Positions 21,557 to 30,742 of a stretch of 38,564 nt of DNA are shown here, in pieces. Both the position numbers and the translations under genes were made by a program. Within the stretch, counting starts at the first letter, position 1; every line of letters starts with the position of its first letter. The DNA is from a virus: the IMG/VR virus record IMGVR_UViG_3300027736_000103, positions 1-38,564 of that record. One strand, given 5' to 3'. The notes beneath the pieces were generated by a model, which was not told the origin of the DNA, ran no database searches, and was given only the letters and a program-made list of their open reading frames with translations.

Positions 21557-21936
21557 AGGTTATTGAATACTCTCCAGCTTTGACCTGTCGAGGGACAAAG
21601 CTTTGTGGTCAATGTTCTGCACTTGGATATTGGTAATAGCCAGAAAATGTCATCGTGCATTGCCCAGCACGCAACATAATCGACCCCGCTAATCGGCCTC
21701 TTTGGGATATTAAAACCATTGCCAATGGATGTCGTGAACCTGTATTTCGTTCTACCAGGTTCAATCACTTGTGCCGTCTTTACTTGGATGCGGGAGAACT
21801 TTCCGTTCTTTTCTGCCACCAGGTCATAGCCGGAAAAGTCTTCGTATGGCTCAAGCACATTGTAGCCACATCGTAGCAACGCGCCGGTGACGCGAGCCAC
21901 TCCGATTGCACCAACTTGTCGTGAGCCTAATTTCAT
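21553..21936 (-). CDS. PDDEXK_5-like nuclease, first gene of replication block
   Basis: About 127 residues. The domain pattern is GAIGVARVTGALLRCGYNV, then SGYDLVAEKNGKFSRIQVKT with the D...QxK catalytic set, and a later strand VDYVACWAMHDDIFWLLP. It parallels the longer protein at 12379 over its whole length, so the two are probably paralogs. I chose the ATG at 21936 because GGAG lies six bases upstream; ATG at 21948 is in frame. It is the first gene after the candidate block promoter. Confidence 0.75.
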   Translation of the reverse strand: MKLGSRQVGAIGVARVTGALLRCGYNVLEPYEDFSGYDLVAEKNGKFSRIQVKTAQVIEPGRTKYRFTTSIGNGFNIPKRPISGVDYVACWAMHDDIFWLLPISKCRTLTTKLCPSTGQSWRVFNNL

Positions 21937-21959
21937 GCTTGACTCCATTTGGTGGATAC

Positions 21960-21988
21960 TGAATAGTTTTCACATGAAAACAATTCAA
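21960..21988 (-). promoter_or_regulatory. candidate promoter with palindromic operator
   Basis: On the minus strand TTGAAT (21988-21983) and TATTCA (21965-21960) are separated by 17 bases. The spacer is almost entirely filled by a perfect inverted repeat GTTTTCA-CA-TGAAAAC (21966-21981), a typical repressor or activator site. The palindrome also covers the ATG of the plus-strand moron, so one bound protein could affect both genes. The -10 is a weak match. Confidence 0.5.
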
Positions 21989-22348
21989 ATCTTATTGATG
22001 ACGGTTTTGGCTTCGGTTGCATTGGCTGATGATGAGGAAGAAATTAATGATTTTGTAGGTGGAGTCTACAAAGGTTCCGGAACAGTACATACGGCTGGAA
22101 ACGTAATTATGACTGAAGAAGGATTAATATTTAAGTCTGGAAGCAGATTCATTTATCAAGATGGGAGAGTATGTCAGCACGTTGGATCAACATATATTCG
22201 CGAGGATAGTAGTGTTGTTGTTCGCGCTGGTAATGCATTTGTGTCAAATGATGGATTAACTGAAAAAGTTGGCTCTACTTATATTGGCAATGTTAATTCA
22301 TTTACTGCAGGATCTACGATTGTTCGTCAATCCTGGGCAAGTCGTTAA
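21974..22348 (+). CDS. secreted repeat protein (moron)
   Basis: A 124-residue protein with an N-terminal signal peptide (MKTIQILLMTVLASVALA) cleaved before DDEEE, exporting it to the periplasm. The mature part has imperfect repeats, each with a glycine turn and strands: GSRFIYQDGR, GSTYIREDSS, GSTYIGNVNS. That suggests a small beta-solenoid. It is the only plus-strand gene in this part of the genome and its stop shares TTAA with the convergent gene at 22345. This looks like a moron: a self-contained gene possibly altering host envelope. No plus promoter is evident. Confidence 0.7.
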   Translation: MKTIQILLMTVLASVALADDEEEINDFVGGVYKGSGTVHTAGNVIMTEEGLIFKSGSRFIYQDGRVCQHVGSTYIREDSSVVVRAGNAFVSNDGLTEKVGSTYIGNVNSFTAGSTIVRQSWASR

Positions 22349-23061
22349 CCCTGTCCAAAAACAGATAATCTATTTCTAATCCTGGCCTCAAGACCAGGAA
22401 TGAACTTGCGCCGGTTAGGGTCGATTTCGGCTTTTCTATATTCATCCTGCAATTGAGCATCGCTCGCCGCGCGCATTAACGCCTGTGGTTGCACCATTCC
22501 AATTGCCTGCAATGTCTTTGGGCCAAGACCTCCGTCAATTGGAACATTCTGTCCGAGCGTATTTAATCCTTGCTGGATGTATTTCGTTGCACCGCCCATC
22601 CCTCGATTGAACGCAAGATCTTGCGCGAAGGGGCGCATTGCTTCGGGCATTTGTGACACGAATGGGGCTGTATATGCTTTGATATATTCTGCCGCTGCTG
22701 CCGCTCTATCTTGCGCAGGCAACGCTGAGATGGCTTTGAATGCTTCCGGATGGTATTTGTCATTGATTCCAGCTACCTCATAACTTCCACCTTGATCTCC
22801 GGAAGGCAACTTGTAGATGGCAAGATTTCCTTGCTTGTCCTTGCGTCCTTCCCATTCAACTGTCTGGTATGGGTCAGGAAGCCCCTGTTGATCTAGTTGT
22901 GGTTTTGTATTCATAGTTTCTTGTTGCTGCATTTCCTGCATTGGACCCTGTCCAGGCGCGCGGGTATATGCATCAAATTCATTTTTGATCGCATTGTTTG
23001 TCATATCCAAATCAAGTTGATTGAATTTGCTGTATGGATCTTTGATATCAAAAATAGCCAT
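22345..23061 (-). CDS. virion-associated lysozyme-like/peptidoglycan-binding protein
   Basis: A 238-residue protein. After a Gln-rich linker it has LPSGDQGGSYEVAGINDKYH, FAQDLAFNRGMGGATKYIQQ and VPIDGGLGPKTLQAIG. The last resembles the PG_binding_3 half of GH108/TtsA-like muramidases. The expected EGG catalytic motif is not clear; the Glu in SYEVAG is a candidate. It closes the structural block, beside the giant internal protein, so it may open the cell wall during DNA entry, or be the missing endolysin. Start shares TAATG with the upstream stop. Confidence 0.65.
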   Translation of the reverse strand: MAIFDIKDPYSKFNQLDLDMTNNAIKNEFDAYTRAPGQGPMQEMQQQETMNTKPQLDQQGLPDPYQTVEWEGRKDKQGNLAIYKLPSGDQGGSYEVAGINDKYHPEAFKAISALPAQDRAAAAAEYIKAYTAPFVSQMPEAMRPFAQDLAFNRGMGGATKYIQQGLNTLGQNVPIDGGLGPKTLQAIGMVQPQALMRAASDAQLQDEYRKAEIDPNRRKFIPGLEARIRNRLSVFGQG

Positions 23062-26000
23062 TATTGCTCCTGGTTCAAAAGCTCCCTGGTTATCTGCATT
23101 CTTCTTTCAGAGTCTTCTGGCATATTTCTGTAAAGTTCCTTGAGCATTGATCTTCCAACTCTAAATTGCGGAACCTCTCCAGAAATAATAGCGGCTATGT
23201 TCTCCTTGCTTATTCCGCCCCTGCGCATTTCAGAAACAGCTTGATCCTCACTCAACCCCCAAGATAGTGCTGAATTATAAACTTTGCTCATGTCTTTGAA
23301 TGTCTCAATCCTTGCGCGATCCATTTGTTCTGCTCCGCTTGCAAGGACATCGCGATTGGGTGTACCCCTACTTACCAATCCTCCGGTAAACAATCTTGTA
23401 GATTGACCCATAGCATTGTTAAACGACCTGGATTTCTTAAAAAGCTCATCACCAAGATTTAGTTTTTGAACCCTAAATCCTCCAAATGAAGAAACCATTC
23501 CTGGGATAGACGGAACTGGCGCACGAGGGCCAAAGAAAGGATCTGGCTGGCCTTTAATTGCGAAGTAAAGCTGTCGCATGTCTGAAATTGTTCCTGGTTC
23601 GATTGTTCTTCCAAGATATTCACCCCATGCCGCAAGCTTTGCAGCAGGACTTGCCTTTGGATTTACAATTTGAGTGCCGTCAGCGCGCTCATTTTTCATC
23701 ACTCCGGCAAGAGTTTCTGTTGCAATGCTGAACCCAAGGAAGTCACCAAAGAATGTGCCAATGGCCCCAATCAATTTCTTGTCCAATGCATCACCGGACA
23801 TGAATGCATTGATTGGCTGCCTAATAATATCGAAAGGATCAGAATAGGATATATCAATATATGTTACTTCCTGGTTCTTCGGATCATATCCAACCGGAAG
23901 AAGTGTTGCCGATTTCTGGTAACCTGGAGCAAGATTGTTTAATTGCTTGATCTTTTCATATGACCAGCCAAGCGCGTATGCTGCCATCATTTGTGATCCG
24001 AGTGAAATTGTAAGCCCAAGAATATTTCCAATAATTGTGCGCATTCCGTACTTCTCCATGCCAGAAGTCCTCATATCTTCGATTGCACCCTTTATGCTAT
24101 GGTATGAATTTCTTATTCTTTCGGCATTCCACGATATAAAGTTCTTTGCGAATGGATTGGCACGAAAAGCCTTTAGAGCAGGAGGCAATTTTTCGTAAGT
24201 TGCAAACCTATCGTTAACCCAATCTGCCGCTTCAATCTCGGCATCTGCCTCGCTCATCTTCTTTCCTTCCATAAGCGAATTAACCCTATATCTCCAAAGG
24301 GCTATTTTATGGAAATTATCACCCGTGCGATACATAAAGTCCAAGAAGTTTTTAATGTTTGCAGCAGAATCAATTACTTTAGCGGCTGGACCGGAAAGCT
24401 TTCCAAAGAAATTACGCTCAACAAAGTTTTGAATGTCTCCCCTATCAATGGATGCATCTTTCATCAATGCCTCCATTTCATTAAACTTTGCGTTGTTCAT
24501 CACGCCAAGACCAACAGCGCGGCGCAATTGGTTCCTAATTTGTTGGGTATCTCCGGACAATCCGTAATCAGCCATGATCATGGATGTTGTCCTTCCGAAA
24601 TCCTTTCCGGTAAGAAAGTCAAAATTCCCGTTTTGAATTTGAATTGGAATGTTAAATATAAAGTTTCTAGCTTGGCTTCTCAAAGATCCAACTGTCTTGG
24701 ACCATTTGATAATAGTATTTACTTTTGAGAAAGTTGATAGCCCAGGGATGTTTGAAGTGAATGCAACATCAAAATTATTCAATGCTTTCGCAACCATTGG
24801 ATCTGCATAAACGCCATTGAGCGGGGACATTACCTCGCTACCCTTGGGAGCAATTTCTACTGTGTTCGGTGCCGGATAATCAAAGAATAAGCCGGAAGCA
24901 AATCCCTGTTCGCGTAGCTTGGTCAATGTGCGATTATCAACAAAAAGATTAATCTGCTTCATCGCTCCTCTCAAGAAACCAATCCTTGGGTCATCATACT
25001 CGCCCATTAAATACCTAACTTCCTCAGGTATATCTTTGCGCCGTTTCAATCCTGTCAGATCTTTTGATAGTCCATATGATTCCGGATTAAATCTTGCTTT
25101 TTGACCAAGCTCCCTGATTCCTCCCTGTTCAACTATTCTCTGCACCTCGCCCATTAGCCTTTCCATAGGCACAGATTGAGTTTCGTTTATTTTGCGGAGC
25201 CATTCAATTGGAGGTCTTCCTGCTTCTGCCGCATCATCAACCTCCTGCTTGGCTCGGTCTAAAAATTGTCTTCGCACAAAATCAACGCTCTGCGCAAATT
25301 TCTTCTTATCCTTTGCCTCAAGCTTATCCATTGTGAAGTTTTTGTCGTAAAATTTTGCATAATCACGACTCATGTAAGATCCAATATTCCCAAGTACAGT
25401 CTCTCTTTGCCCCTCACTTAAAAGACCAGGTTCATTGACAATCCTGCTTGCGCCTTGGTCGAGGAATGATCTTAATCTTTTTGTGGCTTCAAGAGTCTGC
25501 GGAGGAATTAAAGATGCATCTTCCGTTTCTCCGTACATATACTTCTTGATTGCATTGCTCAATTCCGAAGTGAGATTGCTCGATCCTGTCTCCTTGATTA
25601 AAGCTCTGTTAAAATCACGAATTCTAAATTGAGCCTCATACTGCAATTGAGCCTTGTTGTATTTGGATGCCAAAAGCGTGTCAGCCATGTCGTTTGTGAG
25701 CGCACCGGCTGATGTCATGTAGTTCTTTACTAGTTTAGATACGTCAGTTGAGACGAACCCACCCTCCCCTGCCGATCCACCCATAGGGCGAGGGATGGTT
25801 GGTTTTCCAGCAAGACCTTTTTCTATTTTTTGCCTTACAAGATTTGCAGTTTCTTGATCTGGAGCAACTATATTAGCTTTGATTTTGTTTGGTAATTCTA
25901 TTTGTTCTTGACCTTGCTTTGAAACAATTTCCCCTTCTGCTGCCAACGCCAACCTCTCACCGCTAGGCAACTGCGTCCTTGGCGTGACGATTGGTACTTC

Positions 26001-27332
26001 ACGCACAATATCGCCTTGGAGTCCACGAGTGCTTGGAGCGATTGCATCAGGGTTAATTCCCTGGGATTCTACCGAGAAAACATTCTGTCTTCTTGCGGCA
26101 GGAGTAAGGTCTGTGAACTCAGCCTGGATGTTCGTAGGAATCCCGCGCCGCTGCATCTCTGCTGTGTCAGCCTGCGTACCGCGAACATTCCCGCGAACAC
26201 CGGACTCAGGCAATACATCCGGAGTTACAACAGTTGCCGGTTTCATTGGGCGCGCCTGTGGCTGGCGTGATAGTTCAATCTCTGTGGATGGAGTTGTGGG
26301 CGCAGACGGAAGTGGCTCATAGTATGGCCTAACTTCTACGGGTTGTTCGCCCCGCTGGAACCTTGTCCTATCTAGGACACTTTTTCTGCCTAGATCAACA
26401 GTAGTTCTTTCCGCTCGCTGAACACCTTTTGCTCCTACATTCTGTGCTTCATTAAGAATGTTCTTCCAATCTGCAAACTCTGCCTGAGTTGCAGAACCAT
26501 TCTTTACCCTATAATTAAGATCCTTAAATTCTTCAAAATTATAACCCTTAACTCTTGTGTTCGCATTAAGTCCGGAATAAAGCACGCCAAACAAAGCATC
26601 TGACGCAACTGTACCTGGAGTTACTTCCCCGCCAGTTGCGAGCCTTGCAATTGTACCAACTCCTGCTCCAGAAACTGCTGCTTTCCCAGCATATTTACCC
26701 ATTTCCTCTGCTGCTTTTTTGGCTCCAAGTTCAGCGAATAAAGTTCTTCCGGATGTGTAAAGTTGCTTTGCGCCTATTCCACCAGTAACTGCTGCCGGAG
26801 CTAATTCACCAGCAGTCTCATACCCTGGTGCAAATTTCCCAGCTCTTGCAACATTAGGAACATATTTCTCTAACGCCTTTTCAGCCATGCCACTTGCAGC
26901 AACAGCACCACCAACAGCAAGCGCTGGTGCAAGTACTGGTGCTGATGGACCGGTGGCCGCACCAACAGTAAGCCCAGCAATACCACCCAATACTCCAGCA
27001 GACCCCTTAATTAATCCTGCTGTAGCAGCAGCAGCCTTTACGCTTGCAGGAACATCAACCGCATCTTTATTTACAAAATCATCAATTTGCGCGGCCTGTT
27101 CATCAGTATAGTCAGGAAGCAGGGATGCATATTGTTTTGTTTCTGCACCCCATTGACGTGCAAGGTTAACCTGCTCTGGATATGTTAACTTCTTGTATTC
27201 TTCAGAATCCTTAATTTCGCCCCAGGCAGGCGGTTCTTCCGGCATCGGCGCGGCCTGTGGCTCAATAGGCACTCCGGCCAATTGACGAATCTTATTAGCT
27301 GAAGATAGCTCCGGTACTTGGGCTTCAGCCAT
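23061..27332 (-). CDS. giant internal virion / DNA-ejection protein
   Basis: A 1423-residue protein, by far the largest, of the kind ejected with DNA by T7-like podophages (gp16-like role). A Gly/Ala-rich hydrophobic segment near residues 100-160 (LIKGSAGVLGGIAGLTVGAA) could insert in membrane. A middle region is charged and helical, and LRSQARNFIFNIPIQIQNGN with the following AYALGW segment suggests further membrane contacts, as in large polyvalent-protein-associated domains. It is flanked by internal-protein genes. No lytic transglycosylase motif is obvious. Function is inferred from size, composition and order. Confidence 0.75.
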   Translation of the reverse strand: MAEAQVPELSSANKIRQLAGVPIEPQAAPMPEEPPAWGEIKDSEEYKKLTYPEQVNLARQWGAETKQYASLLPDYTDEQAAQIDDFVNKDAVDVPASVKAAAATAGLIKGSAGVLGGIAGLTVGAATGPSAPVLAPALAVGGAVAASGMAEKALEKYVPNVARAGKFAPGYETAGELAPAAVTGGIGAKQLYTSGRTLFAELGAKKAAEEMGKYAGKAAVSGAGVGTIARLATGGEVTPGTVASDALFGVLYSGLNANTRVKGYNFEEFKDLNYRVKNGSATQAEFADWKNILNEAQNVGAKGVQRAERTTVDLGRKSVLDRTRFQRGEQPVEVRPYYEPLPSAPTTPSTEIELSRQPQARPMKPATVVTPDVLPESGVRGNVRGTQADTAEMQRRGIPTNIQAEFTDLTPAARRQNVFSVESQGINPDAIAPSTRGLQGDIVREVPIVTPRTQLPSGERLALAAEGEIVSKQGQEQIELPNKIKANIVAPDQETANLVRQKIEKGLAGKPTIPRPMGGSAGEGGFVSTDVSKLVKNYMTSAGALTNDMADTLLASKYNKAQLQYEAQFRIRDFNRALIKETGSSNLTSELSNAIKKYMYGETEDASLIPPQTLEATKRLRSFLDQGASRIVNEPGLLSEGQRETVLGNIGSYMSRDYAKFYDKNFTMDKLEAKDKKKFAQSVDFVRRQFLDRAKQEVDDAAEAGRPPIEWLRKINETQSVPMERLMGEVQRIVEQGGIRELGQKARFNPESYGLSKDLTGLKRRKDIPEEVRYLMGEYDDPRIGFLRGAMKQINLFVDNRTLTKLREQGFASGLFFDYPAPNTVEIAPKGSEVMSPLNGVYADPMVAKALNNFDVAFTSNIPGLSTFSKVNTIIKWSKTVGSLRSQARNFIFNIPIQIQNGNFDFLTGKDFGRTTSMIMADYGLSGDTQQIRNQLRRAVGLGVMNNAKFNEMEALMKDASIDRGDIQNFVERNFFGKLSGPAAKVIDSAANIKNFLDFMYRTGDNFHKIALWRYRVNSLMEGKKMSEADAEIEAADWVNDRFATYEKLPPALKAFRANPFAKNFISWNAERIRNSYHSIKGAIEDMRTSGMEKYGMRTIIGNILGLTISLGSQMMAAYALGWSYEKIKQLNNLAPGYQKSATLLPVGYDPKNQEVTYIDISYSDPFDIIRQPINAFMSGDALDKKLIGAIGTFFGDFLGFSIATETLAGVMKNERADGTQIVNPKASPAAKLAAWGEYLGRTIEPGTISDMRQLYFAIKGQPDPFFGPRAPVPSIPGMVSSFGGFRVQKLNLGDELFKKSRSFNNAMGQSTRLFTGGLVSRGTPNRDVLASGAEQMDRARIETFKDMSKVYNSALSWGLSEDQAVSEMRRGGISKENIAAIISGEVPQFRVGRSMLKELYRNMPEDSERRMQITRELLNQEQ

Positions 27333-27333
27333 T

Positions 27334-28125
27334 TTATCTACCTAATCTTGTTTGAATCCAAGTTGGTGCTTTAGACTGTTCTGGTTCTCCAAATACTTTA
27401 TTCAATTGTTTTCTTTGTGCCGGAGGAGTTTTGGGATCGCGCCACATTGCTTCTGCTTGTGAATATGGAATTGGATAGCTTGTCTGCATGTCAGCACTCA
27501 TAATCGTTACATTGCCACGGGATCTTTCTTTTAAAAGAAGATTCCTTGCGTCAGCAGAAGCCATTTTATATGCGGTATCACTATCATATCCTTCCGCCAT
27601 ATATGTATTTGCCGCCCTTGGAACAATGCTTTGATATGTTTGCTCGTAGGCATCACCCATTGCCTGTCCTGCCTGAGGTGCCAATACAGTGCGTTTTACT
27701 CCACCCATATCAATATTGGCAGATGGTAATATTGATTTTTCTCCGGCAAGATAATTTTCAATCGCAGCTTTTCTTGCTTCACCGGCTCGCTTATCAAGAA
27801 GTCTTTGACCTTCTTCTTTGCTCATGTCTAACAAACTTTTGCCAGCAACATTGGGGGTCTTTGAAATGTCAACACCTTCTTCCTTCTGGCGCATTTGCTC
27901 AAGCGCAATTGCATTTTCAGAAGCAATAGAAGCCCTTCCTTGAGGAGTTAGCAATTGATTTTCTTGAATTGCTTTCTGAAGATCAAGTTGTTTTTTCTGC
28001 ATTTCAGAAGCAATCAAATCTGATTTCATTTGCTTTTCTGCTCTGTACGCACGAATACTATCCATCTGCCATGGCAATGGAATAAGCGGATCTTGTGGAT
28101 CTAATCCTAATGCATTAACTGGCAT
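27334..28125 (-). CDS. probable internal virion protein
   Basis: A 263-residue, mostly helical protein (IRAYRAEKQMKSDLIASEMQ, then repeated Gln/Lys/Glu helices) with a segment YMAEGYDSDTAYKMASADAR. No enzyme motif. It begins 3 bases after the previous gene's stop and lies just upstream of the giant ejection protein, so it is probably part of the internal core or ejectosome. The assignment is positional. Confidence 0.6.
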   Translation of the reverse strand: MPVNALGLDPQDPLIPLPWQMDSIRAYRAEKQMKSDLIASEMQKKQLDLQKAIQENQLLTPQGRASIASENAIALEQMRQKEEGVDISKTPNVAGKSLLDMSKEEGQRLLDKRAGEARKAAIENYLAGEKSILPSANIDMGGVKRTVLAPQAGQAMGDAYEQTYQSIVPRAANTYMAEGYDSDTAYKMASADARNLLLKERSRGNVTIMSADMQTSYPIPYSQAEAMWRDPKTPPAQRKQLNKVFGEPEQSKAPTWIQTRLGR

Positions 28126-28128
28126 AAA

Positions 28129-29880
28129 TTACCCTATCTTTCCATCCATCCACTTACGGATAATTGCCTTTATCTTCGGCTTATTGCGGATAGATTCTGC
28201 AATTCTTTCACCATACTTAATATAGAAGTTTCTCAAATTGTCAGATGCTTTAGTTAACATCCACTCTCTAAATTGCAGCCATTTTGGATTGTCTATTCCG
28301 TATACCTCACGGGCTACCCAGCATAATACACCAATTGAAGCTAATCCTCCAGCAGCACCGGCAAGATCCTTAACTCCTCCAGCAAGCGTGGCAAAGTTTT
28401 GGAATCCGTTTGGCTGTCTTGATACTGCTCCAACATAATTTCCATATGTGCTGGAAGCATAATTTGCTTGCGAGCTATAAAGGTTATTGAATGCATTTGT
28501 CAAATCAACAGCCGTACTTGGTTGAGTTGTCTGATAGAAGTTAGCAGCAGTAGTTGGTGCTTGATTAAACTGCCCAGGATTGGCTTGGTTTGCATTGATG
28601 TAGTTCTGGAACTGACTCTGCTGTGCTGCTGTTCTGGCTTGTCCCAAGTTATAAAGCGAAGGACCACCACCAATAAAGTTGGCGGCTGCACCAAGTCGAT
28701 TCTGCTGTAATCCTTCACGCAATGCTAAATCTCTGGCTGCTGCTGCACCGGTTGTCTCTCCGGAACCAAGGAACTGCTGTGCTGCACCATAGCGCGCAAG
28801 CTTCCTAGCCTCTCCCGCTGCGCCGATCTGCGCTGCCTCTTGTACTGCCGGTCCAAAACCAAACACATTACCACGGGCTGTCTGTGCTGCCCTTGCAGCC
28901 TGCTCGTATCCACGCCTTTCCTCGGCACCTAGGGTAGATCCAAGGCGAAGCTGATTGAGTGCTTCCTGTTCAATCGTATTGCGAATATCCTCAGTCTGCT
29001 GTGTAGTCGTTGCGCCAAGAGGCTGAGTTGCCATCTGGCGATATTGACGGCCAAGTCCAACAGCAGTCTTGTAGGACTCTGGATCAATCTGGCGGAGTTG
29101 TTGCGTGGCCTTCTCTTCCGGCAACTGCAAGTATTCACGGAAAGAAGTGATCTGGCTAGATGCCTCTGGAGATCCATAGGCAATAGGCTTAAAATCCTTA
29201 ATCTGATTTGTTGCATCCGTAACCGCGCTCTGCACGCTCGTAAGGTCTGACTTCAATTGATTGACGTAAACTTGGCTTGACTCACGCCGAGCATCACCGG
29301 AAGGAAGTTGGTCTAGCAAGGTCTGCGCTGTATTAAGACGTTCTTGAATTCCCGCGATTTGTGCGTTTCCGCGATCAACAACAGAATTAAGTCTTCCAAT
29401 CTTGCTGTTATTGTAATCGTCCAATATCTGCTGGTCGGATACTTGAAAGTTTAATTTTGTGGACAAATCAGAAGCACCGTAATTTCTGTCAGCGGATAAG
29501 CCAATAGGCGCACCTTGTGGCATCATTTCTGCACCAGGTGGCTGATTCACATAGTTACCCTTACCAGCAAGACCAGCAATCTGTTCAGCAAGAGAGTTTC
29601 TGGTATTTTCCTGGCTAGTAACATCAGCAAGCCTTTGCTCGTATGTCTTTTGAAGATTTGCTATTGATTCGTCTTGCTTCTTTTTAATTATTGCATTTGA
29701 CGCATTGGTTGCTTCAGCAATTGAATTGTATGGATAACTATCCTTTTCCTTATTATATTTGCTTACCTGATTGTCATATCCAGTATATTTTTGTCCGTTC
29801 CAAGATGCTTGACTTATGTTCCCATCAGCATCTACTGAATATCCGTAATACAAACCTGCATTCCTATCAAGAATAGCCAT
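28129..29880 (-). CDS. internal virion protein with conserved CWVAREVYG C-terminus
   Basis: A 583-residue protein. The N-terminal half is coiled coil (helical Gln/Glu/Lys repeats about 55-110 and 160-230). The middle has a Gly/Ala/Gln-rich low-complexity stretch. The C-terminal 65 residues contain a hydrophobic GVLCWVAREVYGIDNPKWLQ, followed by an FREWM and IAESIRNKPKIKAIIRKWMD segment. I recall this end motif from many phage structural proteins next to ejection genes. Role in the internal core or tail is inferred. Confidence 0.65.
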   Translation of the reverse strand: MAILDRNAGLYYGYSVDADGNISQASWNGQKYTGYDNQVSKYNKEKDSYPYNSIAEATNASNAIIKKKQDESIANLQKTYEQRLADVTSQENTRNSLAEQIAGLAGKGNYVNQPPGAEMMPQGAPIGLSADRNYGASDLSTKLNFQVSDQQILDDYNNSKIGRLNSVVDRGNAQIAGIQERLNTAQTLLDQLPSGDARRESSQVYVNQLKSDLTSVQSAVTDATNQIKDFKPIAYGSPEASSQITSFREYLQLPEEKATQQLRQIDPESYKTAVGLGRQYRQMATQPLGATTTQQTEDIRNTIEQEALNQLRLGSTLGAEERRGYEQAARAAQTARGNVFGFGPAVQEAAQIGAAGEARKLARYGAAQQFLGSGETTGAAAARDLALREGLQQNRLGAAANFIGGGPSLYNLGQARTAAQQSQFQNYINANQANPGQFNQAPTTAANFYQTTQPSTAVDLTNAFNNLYSSQANYASSTYGNYVGAVSRQPNGFQNFATLAGGVKDLAGAAGGLASIGVLCWVAREVYGIDNPKWLQFREWMLTKASDNLRNFYIKYGERIAESIRNKPKIKAIIRKWMDGKIG

Positions 29881-29882
29881 GA

Positions 29883-30371
29883 TTATTTAGTCCCCGTGCT
29901 GAAAGTAGGATTTGAAACATTCGTTCCAATCGTGCCGTAAAAATCAACTGGAGGCATCGACCTTGGATTCATTGCTACATTCTGTTCTACGGATTGGAAT
30001 GGTGACGTTCCATAAAGACGCTCAAACTGGCGAGTCATCTGATTGCCAAGACCTCTATTTAGGGCATACGCCTGCGGACTCATTTCGTAGTTCCTGCGCA
30101 ATCCTTCAAGCGTTCTCTGGCCGCCATATTGACGTTCTAATTGGAGTGCGGATAGGGTAGCATTTCTCTGGTCAAGTGCCGAAAGCTGTCCCTCCAAGGC
30201 ACGCTGTTGAGGCATGTACTGGATACGAAGCTTGTTCTCAAGGGCTGCCATCTCTGGAGCCTTTTCAATGTAAGTTTCTACATTCTTCTTGTATGCCTCT
30301 GCATTTGCCTGCGCTACCGCACTAGGATCGGGCGGCGGAGGAGGGGCTGGAATTTTAGGACTTCCACCCAT
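29883..30371 (-). CDS. internal virion protein B-like
   Basis: A 162-residue protein beginning MGGSPKIPAPPPPPDPS, a proline-rich start often seen in T7 gp14-like internal proteins, then a long helix (QANAEAYKKNVETYIEKAPE onward) with a C-terminal flexible part. It is encoded 2 bases after the following upstream gene. The three genes downstream are also internal-protein candidates. The gp14-like role is inferred from composition and location. Confidence 0.6.
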   Translation of the reverse strand: MGGSPKIPAPPPPPDPSAVAQANAEAYKKNVETYIEKAPEMAALENKLRIQYMPQQRALEGQLSALDQRNATLSALQLERQYGGQRTLEGLRRNYEMSPQAYALNRGLGNQMTRQFERLYGTSPFQSVEQNVAMNPRSMPPVDFYGTIGTNVSNPTFSTGTK

Positions 30372-30372
30372 A

Positions 30373-30741
30373 TTAGCGCAATGCCTTTCTCATAAACTTC
30401 ATGTAATCATACTCCTTTGGTTTACCGGAACGATTGAAAGTGATCCGCTTGCGAGGACCAAAACGCTCCAATAGGAGCAACAGCAAGCATCTCAAGGATT
30501 TAGCACCTTTTGAGGAGATCGTCAAGTCCACAAACACATTCTCGCCATCCTCGCTATGCACATAATGGTCAGGCTTTTGCCCATCTTTTACGCACCTAGC
30601 CAATGCTACTCCAGCTATCTCATCTCCATCCCTTACAATCCCAACCATATCCTGCTTCTCAAACCATCCAAACCATTCGGGCAGATTATGCCACATGCCT
30701 TCCGGAACACCGCTTTTCTCAATGTATTCAATCGCTGTCAT
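30373..30741 (-). CDS. acetyltransferase-like small protein
   Basis: A 122-residue alpha/beta protein: an N-terminal helix, strand VGIVRDGDEIAGVALARCV, then VFVDLTISSKGAKSLRCLLL and a helix ending RKRITFNRSGKPKEY. The strand order resembles a reduced GNAT fold like that of T7 gp13-type proteins beside internal genes. No acetyl-CoA loop (RxxGxG) is clear, so activity is doubtful and a structural role is as likely. Confidence 0.5.
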   Translation of the reverse strand: MTAIEYIEKSGVPEGMWHNLPEWFGWFEKQDMVGIVRDGDEIAGVALARCVKDGQKPDHYVHSEDGENVFVDLTISSKGAKSLRCLLLLLLERFGPRKRITFNRSGKPKEYDYMKFMRKALR

Positions 30742-30742
30742 G

